The notes below the pieces were generated by a model. The model was not told the DNA's origin. It searched no databases and was given only the letters and a program-made list of their open reading frames with translations. Positions 63,814-64,000 of a DNA stretch of 64,000 nucleotides are shown one piece after another. The position numbers were made by a program, and so were the translations under genes. The stretch lies in the NCBI RefSeq assembly GCF_000954115.1, contig NZ_CP010797.1, forward strand, positions 1,240,001 through 1,304,000, written 5' to 3'. The DNA comes from Rhodococcus sp. B7740 (GTDB lineage: Bacteria > Actinomycetota > Actinomycetes > Mycobacteriales > Mycobacteriaceae). Within the stretch, counting starts at the first letter, position 1, and each line of letters opens with the position of its first letter.

Positions 63814-64000
63814 TCACCGACGAACGAAACGACCGATGCACTCGACGTGGCTGGTCGACGGAAAGGCGTCGAAAGCGCGCATGTCGTCGAGCTCGTATCC
63901 AGCAGCCCGATACAAGCTCACATCCCGTGCGAACGAGGCCGGATCGCATCCGATGTGCACCACCGAACGCGGAGACCGGACGGCGACGGCATCGACGACG
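63814..64000 (-). CDS. Class I SAM-dependent RNA (uracil-5-)methyltransferase, TrmA/RumA-like (C-terminal part)
   Basis: Partial: the 3' end of a minus-strand gene whose start lies beyond the window; 61 residues are readable. VVHIGCDPASFARDVSLYR holds the methyltransferase motif xxxCDPAS with the catalytic Cys, and AFDAFPSTSHVECIGRFVRR is the typical TrmA/RumA end (FDxFPxTxHVE). The family adds a methyl group to C5 of uridines in tRNA or 23S rRNA; which one cannot be told. It fits Rv2689c, a few genes beyond dxs. Confidence 0.88.
   Translation of the reverse strand, partial: VVDAVAVRSPRSVVHIGCDPASFARDVSLYRAAGYELDDMRAFDAFPSTSHVECIGRFVRR

Overview
The window is high-GC DNA from a mycolic-acid actinobacterium, most likely Rhodococcus (Rhodococcus/Rhodococcoides group). 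The basis is gene content and order. From left to right the backbone follows, as I recall it, the Mycobacterium tuberculosis order Rv2578c-Rv2614c (radical SAM gene, hisS, ppi, relA, apt, secFD-yajC, ruvBAC, yebC, pdxT, tesB, pdxS, NUDIX, pimA, patA, pgsA, HIT, thrS). It then jumps to Rv2670c-Rv2682c (zapE, RibD-like reductase, alpha/beta hydrolase, aftC, msrB, hemQ-hemY-hemE, DUF3000, rnd, dxs). Many starts are GTG or TTG, and 4-base ATGA or GTGA overlaps between consecutive genes are common.

Region 1 (1-17.3 kb): the end of a secreted zinc peptidase, a LexA-box-linked radical SAM gene, hisS with a metallo-hydrolase, two tandem peptidyl-prolyl isomerases, relA, apt, an ABC-type solute-binding lipoprotein, the Sec accessory genes and the SOS-linked ruvCAB operon. 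Region 2 (17.3-28 kb): yebC, the pyridoxal 5'-phosphate synthase genes pdxT and pdxS (with tesB and an opposite-strand kinase-like gene between them), then the phosphatidylinositol-mannoside operon (pgsA, patA, pimA, NUDIX) and thrS. pimA carries an apparent one-base frameshift at its 3' end.

Region 3 (28-36.8 kb): four tRNA genes (Val-CAC, Gly-GCC, Cys-GCA, Val-GAC) with promoter and terminators, a membrane protein with two ribosomal-L7/L12-like repeats coupled to a GNAT acetyltransferase, zapE, and the arabinan enzyme AftC. Region 4 (36.8-45 kb): a heme operon, hemE-hemY-hemQ-HAD-molybdoenzyme, of the coproporphyrin-dependent type, followed by DUF3000 and ribonuclease D.

Region 5 (45-55.3 kb) is absent between rnd and dxs in M. 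tuberculosis, as I recall that genome. It holds a fatty-acid oxidation pair (thiolase and multifunctional FadB-type enzyme), then a regulatory cluster (SDR enzyme, XRE/MmyB-type regulator, ECF41-type sigma factor with its oxidoreductase partner) lying between two related 62-bp palindromes, then a sugar-porter MFS, a YciI protein and a GT87 glycosyltransferase. Region 6 (55.3-64 kb): dxs, a three-domain glutaminase-STAS-cyclic-nucleotide-binding-like protein, the sigK-rskA pair with a recognisable SigK-type promoter and a possible 4-codon leader peptide, a divergent drug-type ABC exporter, a CGNR regulator, a small Cys/His protein and the end of an RNA methyltransferase.

The observations I rate highest are the paired 62-bp palindromes (four compensatory base-pair changes), the sigK leader arrangement, the pimA frameshift, the glutaminase fusion and the L12-repeat/GNAT pair. 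All functional calls come from reading the sequence and recalling families; no searches were run.
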